Below, one piece after another: positions 1 through 9,412 of a DNA stretch of 64,000 nucleotides (position 1 is its first letter; each line of letters begins with the position of its first letter). This DNA is from Sphingopyxis terrae subsp. terrae NBRC 15098 (GTDB lineage Bacteria; Pseudomonadota; Alphaproteobacteria; Sphingomonadales; Sphingomonadaceae), in the NCBI RefSeq assembly GCF_001598815.1, contig NZ_BCZQ01000017.1, forward strand, positions 62,001-126,000, in the 5' to 3' direction. The translations under genes and the position numbers were made by a program. The notes under the pieces were generated by a model. That model had not been told where the DNA came from, did not search any database, and worked only from the letters and a program-made list of their open reading frames with translations.

Positions 1-618
1 CTCCGCGAGCAGGGCCGCACGACGATGGTCGTTCGTATGGGCGACCGCGATCTTGGCGCGATCGGTCTGATGGACACGCCGCGCGAAGCGGCGCGCACCG
101 CGATCGCCAAACTGCGCGAGCTCGGCATCGGCCGGATGATCATGATTTCGGGCGATCACCAGAAGGTCGCGGAATCGATTGCCGCCGAGGTCGGGATCGA
201 CGAGGCCTGGGGCGACCTGATGCCCGATCAGAAGGTCGACGCCATTCGCGACCTCAAGGCGCAGCAGCCGGTCGCCATGGTCGGTGACGGCGTCAATGAC
301 GCACCGGCGATGGCGAGCGCCACCGTCGGGATCGCGATGGGCGCCGCGGGGTCCGATGTTGCCCTCGAAACCGCCGACGTCGCGCTGATGGCCGATGACC
401 TCGCTCATCTGCCGTTCGCGATCGGACTTAGCCGCCAGACGCGCCGCATCATCCGCCAGAATCTGGTGGTCAGCCTCGGCGTCGTCGTGGTCCTCGTGCC
501 GGCGACGATCTTCGGACTCGGAATCGGTGCGGCGGTCGCGGCGCACGAAGGCTCGACCCTCGTCGTCGTCGCCAACGCGCTTCGCCTGCTCGCCTATCGC
601 GATCGCAGCATGGGCTGA
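1..618 (+). CDS. Heavy-metal P1B-type ATPase, C-terminal part (start lies before the window)
   Basis: Only the last 205 residues are present. They hold the end of the phosphorylation domain, with the hinge motif GDGVNDAP at about visible residues 95-102, and the last membrane helices. P1B ATPases use ATP to export soft metal ions across the inner membrane. The metal-selecting CPC helix and any N-terminal metal-binding domain lie outside the window, so zinc/cadmium/lead cannot be told from copper. The end of the protein (ANALRLL, then a short basic tail) is usual for ZntA/CadA-like pumps. An RND pump gene follows after 44 bases on the same strand. Confidence 0.9.
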   Translation, partial: LREQGRTTMVVRMGDRDLGAIGLMDTPREAARTAIAKLRELGIGRMIMISGDHQKVAESIAAEVGIDEAWGDLMPDQKVDAIRDLKAQQPVAMVGDGVNDAPAMASATVGIAMGAAGSDVALETADVALMADDLAHLPFAIGLSRQTRRIIRQNLVVSLGVVVVLVPATIFGLGIGAAVAAHEGSTLVVVANALRLLAYRDRSMG

Positions 619-662
619 GGGCGCACAGTCGCGGTGGGATCGAACCGGAAGGGGGAGAGAGG

Positions 663-3600
663 ATGAACTTCAAGAATATCTCGGCCTGGTCCATCCGGAA
701 CCCGATCCCGCCGCTCGTCATGTTCTTCGGTCTGACGGTGGCGGGCATCGTCTCCTTCCTCATGATGGGGGTCCAGAGCGATCCCGACATCGATTTTCCG
801 GGCGCCATCGTCATCATCGCCCAGCCGGGCGCCGCGCCCACCGAACTCGAAACGCAGGTCACGCAGCGTGTCGAGGCGGCGGTGCGGACGATCGAGGGGA
901 TCGACGAGCTCAATTCGACGGTTACCGAAGGCCAGTCGCAGACCTTCGTCCAGTTCGCGATCGGCACGCCGATCGACCGGGCGGTGACTGACATTCGCGA
1001 CAAGATCACCCAGATCCGCAGCAACCTGCCGAACGGCATCCTCGAACCGCAGGTTATCCGCCTCTCTACCTCGGGCAACACGCTTGCCTATTGGTCGGCT
1101 TCGGCCACCGATATGACGCTCGAGGAATTGAGCTGGTATGTCGACAATGTCGTCGCGAAGCGGCTGATCGCGGTCCCCGGCATGGGCGACGCCTATCGCC
1201 GGGGCGGCGTCAGCCGCGAAATCCGCGTCATCCTCAACCCCGAACGCATGCGCGCCTACGGCCTTACCGCCGCCGCGGTGAACACCCAGCTCGTCCAGCT
1301 CAATGTCAATGCGGCCGGCGGCCGGATGGAGGTCGCGGGCTCCGAGCAGGCGGTGCGTATCCTCGGGAACGCGAGCAGCGCCAACGCGCTCGGCGAGACG
1401 CTAATCTCGGTCGGGACGAACCGGACCGTGCGCCTCGCCGATATCGCCGAGGTCAAGGATCTCTACGCCGAGCAGCGCTCGGTCTCGAAGCAGGACGGGC
1501 GGCAGGTGCTGACCTTCGGCTTCGAGCGCGCCAAGGGCGCCTCGGATGTGACCGTCTATGACGCTGCGGTCGAGGAGCTGCGAAAACTCGAGAAGGAAAA
1601 CCCCAAGGTCAAATTCACCGAGCTGTTCAGCGATATCGAATATACCAAAGGCCAATATCATTCGGCGATCAATGCGATGGTCGAGGGCGCGATCCTCGCG
1701 GTCGTCGTCGTCTTCCTTTTCTTGCGCGACTGGCGGGCGACGTTGATCTCGGCGCTCGCCATCCCGCTGTCGGCGGTCCCGACCTTCCTGTTCATGGACC
1801 TCATGGGCTTCTCGCTCAACATGATGACCTTGCTCGCGCTCAGCCTCGTTGCCGGCGTGCTGGTCGACGATGCGATCGTCGAGATCGAGAATATCGTGCG
1901 CCACATGCGGATGGGCAAATCGGCCTATCAGGCCTCGATCGATGCGGCCGACGAGATCGGCCTCGCGGTGCTCGCGACAACCATGACGATCGTCGCGGTG
2001 TTCCTGCCGGTCGGGCTGATGCCGGGCGTCGCCGGGCAATATTTCAAGAATTTCGGACTGACGGTCGTGGCCGCGGTGCTGATGAGCCTCGCGGTCGCGC
2101 GCATGATCACACCCATGCTCGCCGCCTATTTTCTCTCTGCGCAGGGTCCGCAAAAGCATGGCGAGGGCCCGCTGATCGACACCTATATGCGCATCTTGCG
2201 CTGGAGCCTCGACACCAGCGGGGCCGCTGCCGCGCGTGCGCGCGGCGGGCGCTGGAAATGGCTCGGTTACATCAAGGACCATCGCGTCTGGGTGGTCGGC
2301 ATCGGTGTGCTGGCGCTCTTTGCGACCATTTTCAGCTTCTCGCTGCTCCCGATGACCTTCCAGCCGTCGATCGATTCCGACACGAGCCGCGTGGCCATCC
2401 AGCTCGCCCCGGGCGCAACGCTCGAACAGACCGAGGCAGTGGCCGACGAGGTGACCGATCTCATGAAGCGCGACCCGCTCGTCGAATCCGCCCTGTCGCG
2501 GATCGATGTCGGCACGGCGACGGTCTATCTGAAATTGCGCAAGGACCGCGAGCTGACCTCGACCGAGTTCGAAAAGGACCGCGCGCCGCGGCTAGCGCAG
2601 GTTCCCGATGCCCGAATCAACTTCCAGTCGCAGCATGGCGGCGGCGGCGGCAGCAGCCGCGACATCTCGATCACGCTCGGCAGCGACGACCCGAAGAAGC
2701 TCGAAGATGTCGGCAACCGGCTGCTTGCCGAGATGGCCCGCGTGAAGGAAATCCGGTCGCCGCGTGTCGAGGGCAATCTTCAGCGCCCCGAGATCGTCAT
2801 TCGCCCGCGCTTCGCGCTCGCGGCGCAGCTCGGCGTGACGACGCAGGCGCTCAGCCAGTCGATCCGCGTCGCGACATTGGGCGAGATCGACCAGAATAGC
2901 GCGAAATTCTCGCTGTCCGACCGGCAAATCCCCGTTCGCGTCGCGCTTGCGGAAACCGCGCGCGAGCGGCTCGATACGCTGCGCAATATGCCTGTTCCGA
3001 CCCGGAACGGGGGAACGGTGCCGCTCTCGGTTGTGGCCGAGATCGGCTTCGGCGCCGGCCCGACCCAGATCAATCGGACCAACCAGGTGCGCCAGCTCAC
3101 CATCGGGGCCGACCTGGCTCCGGGTCTCGTGACCGGTCAGGCGATGGACAAGGTCGAGGCGCTGCCGGCGCTCAAGGCGCTGCCCGCCGGGGTCACGCGG
3201 CTGGTACTCGGGAGCGCCAAGTGGCAGGCCGAGATGCTGCGCAACTTCGCGATCGCGGTCGTATCGGGGATTTTTCTCGTGCTCGCTGTGCTGATCCTAC
3301 TCTATCGCAAGATCATCCCGCCCTTCGTCAACATGGGCTCGCTTCTGCTCGCCCCGCTCGGCGGGGCGGTCGCGTTGCTGCTGACGGGCTATCCGCTCTC
3401 GCTTCCCGTGTTCATCGGCGTGCTGATGCTGCTCGGTATCGTCGGCAAGAACAGCATCCTTCTCGTCGACTTCGCGATCGAGGAAATGGCGTCGGGGGTG
3501 CCGCGCGACGAGGCGATTGTCGACGCCGGACACAAGCGCGCGCAGCCGATCCTGATGACCACGGTCGCGATGGTCGCGGGCATGATCCCGACCGCGCTGT

Positions 3601-3842
3601 CGCTCACCGGCGACGGCGCATGGCGCGCGCCGATGGCGGTCACGGTGATCGGCGGGCTCATCCTGTCGACGATGCTGACACTGCTGATCGTGCCGGCGTC
3701 CTTCAGCCTCGCGGCGGGCTTCGAACGCCGGATGGTCCCGCGCTTGCGCCGCTGGTTCACGACGGGCGGCGCGCACGCCGACCCATCGCCTGCGGGCGTC
3801 ACCGACATCGGCGCGGGGCAAAGCCCGGCGGCCGATCGATAG
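663..3842 (+). CDS. Efflux RND transporter permease, HAE1 (AcrB-like) family
   Basis: This 1059-residue inner-membrane pump has full RND length: an N-terminal helix, a large periplasmic loop, a block of helices, and the same layout repeated. TM4 carries the proton-relay pair in GVLVDDAIVEIEN, and TM10 carries GKNSILLVDFAIEE. This is the hydrophobic-compound (HAE1) pattern, unlike the heavy-metal pattern of the CusA homologue at 12.1 kb. A strong purine-rich ribosome site lies just before the ATG. No adaptor or outer-membrane partner adjoins it here; they may lie upstream of the window. The next gene starts 13 bases downstream, so it probably shares a transcript with the SRPBCC-DsbB-DsbA genes. 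The substrate is unknown. Confidence 0.92.
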   Translation: MNFKNISAWSIRNPIPPLVMFFGLTVAGIVSFLMMGVQSDPDIDFPGAIVIIAQPGAAPTELETQVTQRVEAAVRTIEGIDELNSTVTEGQSQTFVQFAIGTPIDRAVTDIRDKITQIRSNLPNGILEPQVIRLSTSGNTLAYWSASATDMTLEELSWYVDNVVAKRLIAVPGMGDAYRRGGVSREIRVILNPERMRAYGLTAAAVNTQLVQLNVNAAGGRMEVAGSEQAVRILGNASSANALGETLISVGTNRTVRLADIAEVKDLYAEQRSVSKQDGRQVLTFGFERAKGASDVTVYDAAVEELRKLEKENPKVKFTELFSDIEYTKGQYHSAINAMVEGAILAVVVVFLFLRDWRATLISALAIPLSAVPTFLFMDLMGFSLNMMTLLALSLVAGVLVDDAIVEIENIVRHMRMGKSAYQASIDAADEIGLAVLATTMTIVAVFLPVGLMPGVAGQYFKNFGLTVVAAVLMSLAVARMITPMLAAYFLSAQGPQKHGEGPLIDTYMRILRWSLDTSGAAAARARGGRWKWLGYIKDHRVWVVGIGVLALFATIFSFSLLPMTFQPSIDSDTSRVAIQLAPGATLEQTEAVADEVTDLMKRDPLVESALSRIDVGTATVYLKLRKDRELTSTEFEKDRAPRLAQVPDARINFQSQHGGGGGSSRDISITLGSDDPKKLEDVGNRLLAEMARVKEIRSPRVEGNLQRPEIVIRPRFALAAQLGVTTQALSQSIRVATLGEIDQNSAKFSLSDRQIPVRVALAETARERLDTLRNMPVPTRNGGTVPLSVVAEIGFGAGPTQINRTNQVRQLTIGADLAPGLVTGQAMDKVEALPALKALPAGVTRLVLGSAKWQAEMLRNFAIAVVSGIFLVLAVLILLYRKIIPPFVNMGSLLLAPLGGAVALLLTGYPLSLPVFIGVLMLLGIVGKNSILLVDFAIEEMASGVPRDEAIVDAGHKRAQPILMTTVAMVAGMIPTALSLTGDGAWRAPMAVTVIGGLILSTMLTLLIVPASFSLAAGFERRMVPRLRRWFTTGGAHADPSPAGVTDIGAGQSPAADR

Positions 3843-3855
3843 AGGAGTTAAGCTG

Positions 3856-4341
3856 ATGGAGTTCGAGCGGGAGCATGACCTCCCCTATAGTCCGGAGCAG
3901 ATATGGGCGGTCCTCGGCGATTTCGAGAACCACCGGATCTGGAATCCCTATGTCCGGATCGAGCAGCTTGCCGAGGACCCGATCGCGATCCGCTATTCGA
4001 TGCGCATGGATCCGCACAAGCCCAAGTTTCTCGAAGTCTCCGCGGCGGTGCTCTCCGCGCGCCCGGGCGAGGAGCTGATACTCGACGTCAAGCCGAGCTT
4101 CATCCTCCAGTTCGAGGAGAGTTATATCCTGACGCCGACGGCGAGCGGGACGAAGTTCGTTCACCGCTATCGTTGCCGCGGGCCCTTTGCCTGGCTCCGG
4201 CTTCCCGGCATCAAGACCAGCTTCCAGCGAATGATCGCGTCGATCGACGGCATCCTGCTCAGCTACCTCAAGTCCAAATACAGCAAGCCGCCACCGCCGC
4301 CGCGACGGCCCAAGTCCAAGTTCAAAGGTGGCCGGCGATGA
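3856..4341 (+). CDS. SRPBCC family protein (START/Bet v 1-like fold)
   Basis: This 161-residue cytoplasmic protein has the polyketide-cyclase/SRPBCC pattern: an N-terminal strand (EFEREHDLPYSPEQIWAVLGD), an acidic and aromatic middle, and a long amphipathic C-terminal helix. The C-terminus is a Pro/Lys/Arg-rich tail. Members form a hydrophobic pocket for lipids or other small ligands; no ligand can be named here. A GAGGAG ribosome site precedes the ATG. The stop overlaps the start of dsbB (ATGA), so the two genes are probably translationally coupled. Confidence 0.75.
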   Translation: MEFEREHDLPYSPEQIWAVLGDFENHRIWNPYVRIEQLAEDPIAIRYSMRMDPHKPKFLEVSAAVLSARPGEELILDVKPSFILQFEESYILTPTASGTKFVHRYRCRGPFAWLRLPGIKTSFQRMIASIDGILLSYLKSKYSKPPPPPRRPKSKFKGGRR

Positions 4342-4772
4342 CGAGCTTTCCGCTGCTCGCGCCGCACAAATGGCGTCCGCTCGGCGCGGCCTGGGCAATC
4401 GCCCTCCTGTCGAGCCTGGCCGTCCTCTTCGTCGGCGAGGTCATGGGCCAGGCGCCGTGCGACCTCTGCTGGTTCCAGCGTAGCTTCATGTTCCCGCTTG
4501 CGATCATTCTCGGCATCGCGGCGTTCAGGTCGGACCGCGCCATCGTTCCTTATGGGCTGGCGCTGGCTGCGGGCGGTGGTCTCGTCGCTTTCTATCATAG
4601 CCTGCTCTACGTCGGCGTCATTCCGGCCCCGATCGTCCCCTGCACCGGCGGTCCATCATGCTCGGGAGAGAGCATGGCAATCGGAGGCGTGCCGCTGCCC
4701 CTCCCGTCGCTGACCGCGTTCGCGCTCATCCTCACCCTCTTGCTCAACTTCCAAAGGAGACTGAAATCATGA
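4338..4772 (+). CDS. dsbB: Disulfide bond formation protein B (DsbB/BdbC family)
   Basis: A 144-residue inner-membrane protein with four predicted helices and two periplasmic cysteine pairs: C41-D-L-C44 after the first helix, and C102/C108 in the second loop. DsbB proteins reoxidise a periplasmic DsbA and pass the electrons to quinone. The gene overlaps its neighbours by ATGA on both sides, so SRPBCC, dsbB and the thioredoxin-like gene form a tightly coupled unit. The short C102-x5-C108 spacing resembles the BdbC/DsbI-type forms more than E. coli DsbB. The neighbouring DsbA-like protein is the likely redox partner. Confidence 0.88.
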   Translation: MTSFPLLAPHKWRPLGAAWAIALLSSLAVLFVGEVMGQAPCDLCWFQRSFMFPLAIILGIAAFRSDRAIVPYGLALAAGGGLVAFYHSLLYVGVIPAPIVPCTGGPSCSGESMAIGGVPLPLPSLTAFALILTLLLNFQRRLKS

Positions 4773-5413
4773 ACAAACGCATCGGAGTGGTGGCCACGCT
4801 TGTCGTTTCCGCACTCGCTTTCACCGGCGGCGCGATGCTCTACAGCGGAACCGCCGAGGGCGAACCCACGAAGAAGGTCGTGGCGGGGCCCGTCGACAGC
4901 CTCATTCGCCCGCATTCGCCGATCATCGGACCGAAAAATGCCCCGGTCACCATCGTCGAATTTTTCGACCCGTCGTGCGAGGCCTGCCGCGCCTTCTATC
5001 CCACGGTGAAGGGCATCGTTGCCAAATATCCCAAGGATGTGCGTCTCGTTATGCGCTACCTGCCGCTGCACCCCGGCTCGGCCGAGGCGATCGTGATCCT
5101 CGAAGCCGCCCGCGTCCAGGGCAAGCTCGAGCCGGTGACGGCCGCCCTGCTCGAAGCGCAGCCCGAATGGCACGACGGCAAGATGGACGGTGCCTGGGCG
5201 GCCGCCGAGAAGGCCGGCCTCAATGTCGCGAAGGCGCGCGCGATGCCGACAACCGATGCGATGGCCTGGATGGAGCAGGACATCGCCGACGCGCGTGCGG
5301 TCGGCGTCCGGGGCACGCCGACCTTCTTCGTCAATGGCGAGATGCTCGTCCAGCCGAGCCCCGAACAGGTCGAGGCCCGAGTCCAGGCCGCGGTAGCGGC
5401 AAAGGGCAAATGA
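4769..5413 (+). CDS. DsbA-family thioredoxin-fold periplasmic oxidoreductase
   Basis: A 214-residue exported protein. Residues 1-25 are a signal or anchor helix. A thioredoxin fold follows with active site C70-E-A-C73 and the cis-proline loop GTPTFFVNG near residue 185. The CEAC centre and the missing dimerisation domain place it in the DsbA/BdbD (DSBA_oxidoreductase) group rather than DsbC. It starts inside the dsbB stop codon, so the two are co-translated and probably act as an oxidant pair in the periplasm. A strong hairpin 6 bases after the stop probably ends the operon. Confidence 0.88.
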   Translation: MNKRIGVVATLVVSALAFTGGAMLYSGTAEGEPTKKVVAGPVDSLIRPHSPIIGPKNAPVTIVEFFDPSCEACRAFYPTVKGIVAKYPKDVRLVMRYLPLHPGSAEAIVILEAARVQGKLEPVTAALLEAQPEWHDGKMDGAWAAAEKAGLNVAKARAMPTTDAMAWMEQDIADARAVGVRGTPTFFVNGEMLVQPSPEQVEARVQAAVAAKGK

Positions 5414-5419
5414 GGGCCC

Positions 5420-5454
5420 GCACCCGTCCCGCTTCGTCCACGCGGGACGGGTGC
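5420..5454. terminator. Strong hairpin, probable transcription terminator after the dsb genes
   Basis: The arms GCACCCGTCCCGC and GCGGGACGGGTGC pair perfectly over 13 bp around a 9-base loop, directly after the DsbA-like gene. No clear T-run follows, as is common in high-G+C genomes. It would end the transcript that begins at the RND pump or earlier. Confidence 0.7.
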
Positions 5455-5604
5455 CCACCATGCGGCGCGATACTGTCTCTCCCGCCATCGGCCTGTCGCA
5501 TGGAGACGCCGGGTCACCGTCCGATCGGCAGCATCGGAGCCAATATTCACAGCGCATTCAAACATGAAGGGGGATTTTGAACGCCACGAAAAGGAGAGAC
5601 TGAC

Positions 5605-5910
5605 ATGCGAAAACTGATGACGATCGCGGCCGCGATGCTCGCCTTCGCGCTCCCCGGAACAGCGCTTGCCCAGCACCATGGCTATCGCGGGGGATATAGC
5701 CGCGGACATGACGCGCCACGTGGTCATGACCGCGACTATCGTTCCTCACGCCACGGCGTGCCCAATTATGGCTATGATCGTGGCTATCGTGGCTACGATC
5801 CCTACTACCGCGGCCATGATCGCCGCTATGAACGGCGGGACCGCTACGAGCGGCGCTATCAGAAGCGCCGGATGCACCACCATCACCGCGGGCGTCACTG
5901 GCGCGGCTAG
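5605..5910 (+). CDS. Small exported His/Tyr/Arg-rich protein, unknown function
   Basis: A 101-residue protein with a clear signal peptide (cleavage near ALAQ, residue 22). The mature part is almost free of hydrophobic residues and is built from Gly-Tyr-Arg-Gly-His-Asp-like units, ending in MHHHHRGRHWRG. Similar short basic, Tyr/His-rich exported proteins are common in sphingomonads and are usually left as hypothetical (RcnB-like proteins look somewhat similar). The histidines could bind metal, which would suit the region, but no known motif supports that. An AAGGAG ribosome site precedes the ATG. It stands alone and converges on a methyltransferase gene. Confidence 0.65.
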   Translation: MRKLMTIAAAMLAFALPGTALAQHHGYRGGYSRGHDAPRGHDRDYRSSRHGVPNYGYDRGYRGYDPYYRGHDRRYERRDRYERRYQKRRMHHHHRGRHWRG

Positions 5911-5937
5911 CCGCGACCGCGCGGGCCGGGCGAGAAA

Positions 5938-6597
5938 CTACCGCTTCGCCCCATAGATTGAAATCGAGCCGGTCGGCGTCGGGATGACTCTCATCTCTTC
6001 GACCGCCTCGAAACCCGCGGCTTTAAGGATCACCGGGACGCAGCCCTTAGCGTTGGGTTCGGTATATTCGAACCCGTCGAGCAGCTGGATCTGTCGAAAA
6101 AGCATGCGCATCAGCAGCGAGCGCTGCTCGCCATAGTCGGCTATGAAAAGGGTCCCGCCCGGCCTCAGGAGCCTGAACATCTGCGCGGCAATCGCTTCCT
6201 TAACGGCCATCGGGCACTGGTGAAGGACCAGGCTCGATACGATCTTGTCGCATTGCCGGAGTGCGTCGATGCCGTCCAGCTCGTCGCCCATAGCCTCGAA
6301 CCATCGAATCTCGGCATCGGCAACCTCAGCCTTGGCGCGCGCGATTTCCAGCACGGCGGGGTCGGGATCGACCGCCAGAACGATGCTCTCCGGCGCCGCC
6401 TGCTTGAGGGCGATCGCAAAGGTTCCCGTGCCGCACCCGATATCGACGATCCGCTCGCCCGGCCGCGGTTCGGCGAAGCGCAGCAAGTCGCTTCGCCATC
6501 TTTTCTCTCTGGTCATGAGGGCTATGGCGGCATCGTAGCGGTCGAGCGATCCGCTCTTGCCGAGTGCCGGGACGAAGTCTCTGTGTGCGTCTGACAT
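5938..6597 (-). CDS. Class I SAM-dependent methyltransferase
   Basis: A 219-residue cytoplasmic enzyme with the Rossmann-type motif I VDIGCGTGTFAIAL (about residues 51-64), an acidic residue after strand 2 (AVDPDP), and the post-motif LVLHQCP. It resembles the UbiE/arsenite-methyltransferase-like group, but the cysteines expected of ArsM are absent. It is a paralogue of the gene at 21,604-22,281: both have a D-Y-G-E-Q-R-S block followed by L-M-R-x-L-F-R. Each paralogue lies beside an AraC-type regulator. The substrate is unknown. Confidence 0.82.
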   Translation of the reverse strand: MSDAHRDFVPALGKSGSLDRYDAAIALMTREKRWRSDLLRFAEPRPGERIVDIGCGTGTFAIALKQAAPESIVLAVDPDPAVLEIARAKAEVADAEIRWFEAMGDELDGIDALRQCDKIVSSLVLHQCPMAVKEAIAAQMFRLLRPGGTLFIADYGEQRSLLMRMLFRQIQLLDGFEYTEPNAKGCVPVILKAAGFEAVEEMRVIPTPTGSISIYGAKR

Positions 6598-6644
6598 GAT
6601 GCGCCTCTACCAGGCGCGATCACGCACCGGCTTGAACGGAGAGG

Positions 6645-7334
6645 CTATGATTCGATGAAAAGGTCGCTTGCCCGGATACCGAACATCGCCTTGATCGTGC
6701 GGGCGAAATGCGCGCTGTCGCTGAACCCTGCCATGTGTGCGGCCTCGGTCGCGCTGCGGCGCATTCCCAATTCGTCGAAGGCGATAATCAACCTTCGCCA
6801 GAGCACAAAGCGCTGGAAGGGCATGCCGATCTCGGCGGCAAAGAGATGCCGGAAGCGGCCGAGCGAAAGGCGGCTCTCCTCCGCCACAGCCGCGAGACGG
6901 ACAGAGCCCATGGGGATCAGGCGGTCAATCGAGGCGGCGGCGCGGGTGATGCGCGGATCGAGCGGGGGTCGGGCGCCTCGCGTGAGCCAGTTTTTCCAGA
7001 AGGACCGCTGTCCCGGCAGCGCGACATGAATCGGATCGGAGCAGATCAGCCGGTCTTTCAGATCTACCGGCGGACCGAAGACCACTGTCGGCTCGACGAA
7101 CCATAATTCAGCCGTGGGCGCGGGGAGCAGCCGGTGCACGGTATCGGGTTCGATGAGCAAGCAACGCCCCGACAGGCGCGCGCCATCAGCATCGACCACG
7201 GTAAGCGGCTCGGCACAAAACACTGCCTGCGCCGCAAAATGGCGGTGCGCGGCGGCATCGCCAACCGAACCCGACCAGAGAGCATGATAGTCGCCGAGGC
7301 TAAGTCGGCCGTTCCAGTTGGACGTTTCGGGCAT
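6645..7334 (-). CDS. AraC-type helix-turn-helix transcription regulator
   Basis: A 229-residue protein: an N-terminal cupin-like sensor half (residues 1 to about 120) and a C-terminal double HTH of the AraC/XylS type. The second HTH is visible in EAAHMAGFSDSAHFARTIKAMFG. It reads towards the methyltransferase at 5,938, 47 bases away, so the two are probably one unit. The same pairing recurs at 21.6-23.1 kb. The ligand cannot be inferred. Confidence 0.85.
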   Translation of the reverse strand: MPETSNWNGRLSLGDYHALWSGSVGDAAAHRHFAAQAVFCAEPLTVVDADGARLSGRCLLIEPDTVHRLLPAPTAELWFVEPTVVFGPPVDLKDRLICSDPIHVALPGQRSFWKNWLTRGARPPLDPRITRAAASIDRLIPMGSVRLAAVAEESRLSLGRFRHLFAAEIGMPFQRFVLWRRLIIAFDELGMRRSATEAAHMAGFSDSAHFARTIKAMFGIRASDLFIES

Positions 7335-7460
7335 CGGGTCGCAATAGCAGGCCTAACTCGTGTGCGTAACGGGCGCCGGGTAAGCACTCTGGCTCGGAGG
7401 CTCTTTTCGGAAGCCGTCTTACGGCCAAGGAGGAGTGCGCCGACCCCGTGATGATTCCCC

Positions 7461-9407
7461 TCATCGACCGGGCGCTGTCTCGATGCGGCGATGTTGCCGA
7501 CTGTTGTAACGATAGCCGATCCAGAGGATTGCAAGCGCGAGAAGCTGGAGCAACAACGGTTCGAGCGAAGGAAATATCCCCATCGCCGGGAAGCGGGGAA
7601 AATGAGCTAGCGGGGTGATGCCGAGGAGGCCGGCTTCCTGTAGCGCGCCCGCGCCCTTGCCGGCCAGGACAACCGCGAGGATAGCGATGAGCGAAGAGCT
7701 GTAAGCGAAAAATCTTCCGATCGGCAGGACCCGGCTGTAACGAAGCATGACCCATGCGATTGCTGCCAGGATCACCACTGCGGTTCCGGCTCCGGCGGCG
7801 ATCGCGCTGCGGCTTCCTTGCGCGGCGAGAGCTGCGAAAAACAGGATGGTCTCAAAGACTTCCCGATAGACCACGAGGAAAGCGAGCCCGAACAGGAACC
7901 AGGCCGAGCGACGTGAAAGCGCTTTGCCCATCGCTTCGCGAATATAGCGCTGCCAGCTCTCCGCATGTGACTTTCCGTGCATCCAGATGCCGACCCAGAC
8001 GAGAACGACTGCGGCGAAAAGCGAGCCAAATCCCTCTGTCAACTCGCGGTTCGCTCCGCTGATCGAGATTGCATAGGTCGCGACTGCCCAGGTTGCGCCG
8101 CCGGCTGCCAGGGCTGCGATCCAGCCGCCATGGACATAGGGTAGGACCTCAGGCCGTTCGGCCTTTCGTAAGAAAGCGATCATCGCCACGATGATCAGAA
8201 GCGCTTCGAGACCCTCGCGCAGCAAGATGGTAAGCGCCCCGACAAAGGTCGATGCGTCGCTGGCTGCATCGGGAGACAGTGCAGCTTCGGCATCGGCGAA
8301 AAGGGTTTCGACTGCGGCGGCTTTACCCGCGACCGCATCGACCGGCACACCTCGCGCGATGGACACGCGATAATCGGACATCGCGGATTCGATTTGCGCC
8401 ATAAGGGCGGAATCGCGCGTCGTCAGGATCGGCTCAATCGGTTCGAAACCGTCGAGATAGGCGGACAGCGCGAGACGCTCTGCCTCGCTCCGATTTCCCT
8501 TGCGGTACGCGGCAAGGCTTTGCGCCAATTTGTCACGGGCAACCGCAAGCGTCGCGGGCGAAGCGGTTGTCAATGCTTGGGGATCTGAGCGCAAATAGGC
8601 GGTAAGCGCGTCGGCCTGCTCCGATCCCAGCCCACGACCAAGCACTTCCGGGCTGAGACTCGTGAAGGCTTGCAGGTCGGGGACCAGTTCGCGCGCCGCA
8701 GGGGTCTGGTTCCAGACACGCCGGCCGGCTGCGACGTCGCGAAAGGCAAATCCACCGGCATAGGCTGCTACCGCCCAGCGGTCGTCGGAGGGCAAATGGG
8801 CAAAACTGGGCATGGACGTGCCTTCGAGCCCCTGTCCTATCACCTGATAGAGCGCGAACAGACTGCGCTTGCGAGCGCGTCCGGCGTCGGTGAAATCGAT
8901 AGGTGCCGGGTCGAGCCCCTTGGCCTGAGGTCCATTGCCATCGCCGCGCGCGCCGTGACAGCTGGCGCAATTTTCCAGATAGACTTGGGCTCCGCGCCGG
9001 GGATCTGGAGCGTTGCGCGGCGCGAGGGGCACAGGGTAGGCGGCGAGGAGGTCCGCCGCGAGTCCGCGCGCCTGGCCAGCCACCTTGCCGGGGTCCGCCT
9101 TCGATGCGATCGCCGTCTGGAGTTGTCCCGCTTCACTGACAAGGCGAGCCCGCGCCGGGGATACCGGAAGCGCTTCGATCCCCTTGCGAACGGTGGCGGA
9201 AAACTCGGTCATCTCGGCATATTCGACCGTGCTCGTCACCGCGCCATTCGAGACCGCTCCACCATAGTCGACCGCAACATAGTCCAGCAGGCGCCAGATG
9301 GTCTGGACTTCGCCGGCATCAGTGCGGGCCTGTGCCGTCGGCACGACGAGGCCGCAGATTGCAGCGAGCGCGATCAGCAGAGAGAGAAAGCGGCGGGCGG
9401 GGGGCAT
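7461..9407 (-). CDS. FTR1-family iron permease fused to a cytochrome c domain
   Basis: A 648-residue protein. Residues 1-28 are a signal peptide, followed by a periplasmic helical part and a cytochrome c domain with heme site C147-A-S-C150-H151 and an axial Met candidate in GTSMPSF (about 199). The C-terminal half is a seven-helix FTR1 permease with both signature motifs, REGLE at 397-401 and REVFE at 515-519. FTR1 permeases move Fe(III) after oxidation of Fe(II), and the fused heme domain probably takes the electron. It follows the CDF gene by 5 bases, so it shares the MerR-type promoter at 10.07 kb, an unusual control for an iron permease. Confidence 0.9.
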   Translation of the reverse strand: MPPARRFLSLLIALAAICGLVVPTAQARTDAGEVQTIWRLLDYVAVDYGGAVSNGAVTSTVEYAEMTEFSATVRKGIEALPVSPARARLVSEAGQLQTAIASKADPGKVAGQARGLAADLLAAYPVPLAPRNAPDPRRGAQVYLENCASCHGARGDGNGPQAKGLDPAPIDFTDAGRARKRSLFALYQVIGQGLEGTSMPSFAHLPSDDRWAVAAYAGGFAFRDVAAGRRVWNQTPAARELVPDLQAFTSLSPEVLGRGLGSEQADALTAYLRSDPQALTTASPATLAVARDKLAQSLAAYRKGNRSEAERLALSAYLDGFEPIEPILTTRDSALMAQIESAMSDYRVSIARGVPVDAVAGKAAAVETLFADAEAALSPDAASDASTFVGALTILLREGLEALLIIVAMIAFLRKAERPEVLPYVHGGWIAALAAGGATWAVATYAISISGANRELTEGFGSLFAAVVLVWVGIWMHGKSHAESWQRYIREAMGKALSRRSAWFLFGLAFLVVYREVFETILFFAALAAQGSRSAIAAGAGTAVVILAAIAWVMLRYSRVLPIGRFFAYSSSLIAILAVVLAGKGAGALQEAGLLGITPLAHFPRFPAMGIFPSLEPLLLQLLALAILWIGYRYNSRQHRRIETAPGR

Positions 9408-9412
9408 TGGCC

